From: Amoebidium appalachense | Lineage: Eukaryota > Ichthyosporea | NCBI GenBank assembly: GCA_963693365.1 | Contig: CAVNZM010000014.1 | Span: 6,138,001 to 6,202,000, forward strand | DNA: 64,000 nucleotides | Direction of reading: 5' to 3' | Shown: positions 62,875 through 64,000 of the stretch, one piece after another | Numbering within the stretch: the first letter of the stretch is position 1 | How the letters are laid out: every line of letters begins with the position of its first letter | The notes under the pieces: generated by a model | Databases searched by the model: none | Seen by the model: the letters and a program-made list of their open reading frames with translations, nothing else | What the model was told of the DNA's origin: nothing | Translations under genes and position numbers: made by a program

Positions 62875-64000
62875 TACATGCACCTTCTAACGATTGGTCG
62901 CCCGAACAAAATTCCGATCATTCCATTCACTGATCAAGCAAGTCTGTCTCATGTCTAAGAAAGAATCGCGATATGCGATGTCGTCCTCAAGCCCATCTCC
63001 CCATCTAAAGACAAAGGCCCAGAGGGCGGCCAATTGTGTGAATGTATATACATATATATCAAAAATAGAAAAGCACCCCTCGCCTCACACTTGAAGAGGT
63101 TACCGTCGACAGTTTCCAAGGTCGCTTTCCCCGTACCTATTCTGCCCCCACTGCAGATCGATAACTACATCAGAACAGACTCTAGTTCATTGGATTTTTA
63201 TAATAAATGCAACCTGTTAGCTAATGTATTAGAACCGGAGGTTATTGGCGGTTTTATTCTCTTTTCTTCCTCTCTTCCTCAATATATCCGTTTTAAGATG
63301 ACTATCCTAGATCACTTTATTAATGCTGCACAGTACTGTATGATATTGTGATCCGGTGCCTTAATTAACTTTCTTTCGGAGCTACCGATGCTAGCCTCTG
63401 CTTACCCATAATATGTAATAGGGGTGTCATATACTACGATGGCGCTCATTGTTGCCTAGCATGTACATATGTCACTGGCTGCATTTGATTGGCTGTGCTG
63501 GAAAACGCAGTAGGCCGTCGAATGTGGCTGGGCCTCCGGCCAGGGTTCGAAGGACGGTGGAGCCCATTAACGGAAGTCGAAATCCCGTTTCGGAAAACCT
63601 CTTCGAAAATCGGAATGCTCCGTTGGAGCAGGCCCACCAAAAATCGTAATCGTCGCGCATCAGTAAACTAGGGCATGCTTATTTGTGCCTATATTGCATC
63701 AAAATGTAATTATAATGCATATACTCAAAAACCCCTGTGGTTATTAGAGGCCTTCCTGGTGTTGGCAGTTGAAGCTTTGAAGGAATAAAAGGGAAATATG
63801 AAGTGCATTAATGCACAATATATATATACATTTTGTCTACGTATATACGTACGGTCACGTCCTCTTACACATATGTGCGGCAGTGCCAGTGTGTATGAGG
63901 ATATATACTATGTGTGCATATGTATCTAGTTCCTGTGTGTGTCACTGTGTCCGTGGCCTTATTTTTTCCCAGTGCACGCATTTCCTTTTATTTGACGCTC
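62875..64000. other. Right end of the window, no gene supported
   Basis: AT-rich toward 63000-63450. A 105-codon frame at 63034-63351 has no splice signals, motif or bias that convinces me. The last 300 bp contain TATA- and GTATATAC-rich DNA. Confidence 0.6.

Noticed and set aside
63034-63351. 105-codon frame near the right edge
   Set aside because: No family, splice or composition support; AT-rich DNA of this length gives such frames by chance.

Overview
This is eukaryotic nuclear DNA. Genes are split by GT-AG introns, LTR retrotransposons carry tRNA primer sites, and the proteins are eukaryotic (DEK, HMG box, lipid phosphate phosphatase, PHO84-type phosphate transporter). It looks like a microbial eukaryote such as a protist or alga with a very repeat-rich genome; I cannot name the taxon. 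Dozens of pure poly-C/poly-G runs of 20-64 nt and long (CA)n, (CT)n and (GA)n arrays fill introns and intergenic DNA. They create most of the long proline-, glycine-, threonine/histidine- or cysteine/valine-rich open frames, which I do not treat as genes.

Layout. 1-3.1 kb: a deleted copia-type LTR element (minus strand), an orphan K/A/E-rich terminal exon, and an intact 1.19-kb non-autonomous LTR element with a perfect 5-bp target duplication. 3.2-7.6 kb: AT-rich DNA, a frameshifted retroviral-type integrase, a GC heptamer/hexamer minisatellite and two unrecognised small ORFs. 8.7-11.8 kb: a decayed P-element/THAP9-like transposase (minus). 12.5-13.9 kb: an unrecognised multi-pass membrane protein (plus). 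16.2-22.7 kb: a four-exon type II membrane protein with a regular 18-residue tryptophan repeat (plus). 24.7-27.8 kb: a three-exon phosphate:H+ symporter (minus). 29.9-41.7 kb: a 13-exon DEK homologue with an HMG box inserted before the DEK C-terminal domain (minus). 47.4-51.9 kb: a tandem pair of papain-like/C39-like hydrolase genes (plus), one of which has lost its signal peptide through a one-base shift. 53.5-57.4 kb: a four-exon lipid phosphate phosphatase (plus). 57.4-64 kb: microsatellites, a short inverted-repeat element, a palindromic GATATC repeat array and a 365-bp TRIM element.

Exon joins for the symporter, DEK, the tryptophan-repeat gene and the phosphatase were made by hand. Splice phases agree at every junction, and the joined lengths are exact multiples of three except for one extra base in phosphatase exon 2. 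The genes do not form an obvious pathway. What they share is structure: introns carry poly-C/(CA)n on the sense strand, often running straight into the 3' splice AG. Several otherwise good genes have one-base shifts, three of them in or next to homopolymer runs, which may be assembly errors rather than real lesions.

The best candidates for something undescribed are the 18-residue tryptophan-repeat protein, the DEK-HMG fusion, and a poly-G-anchored dispersed repeat family with possible Pol III promoter boxes.
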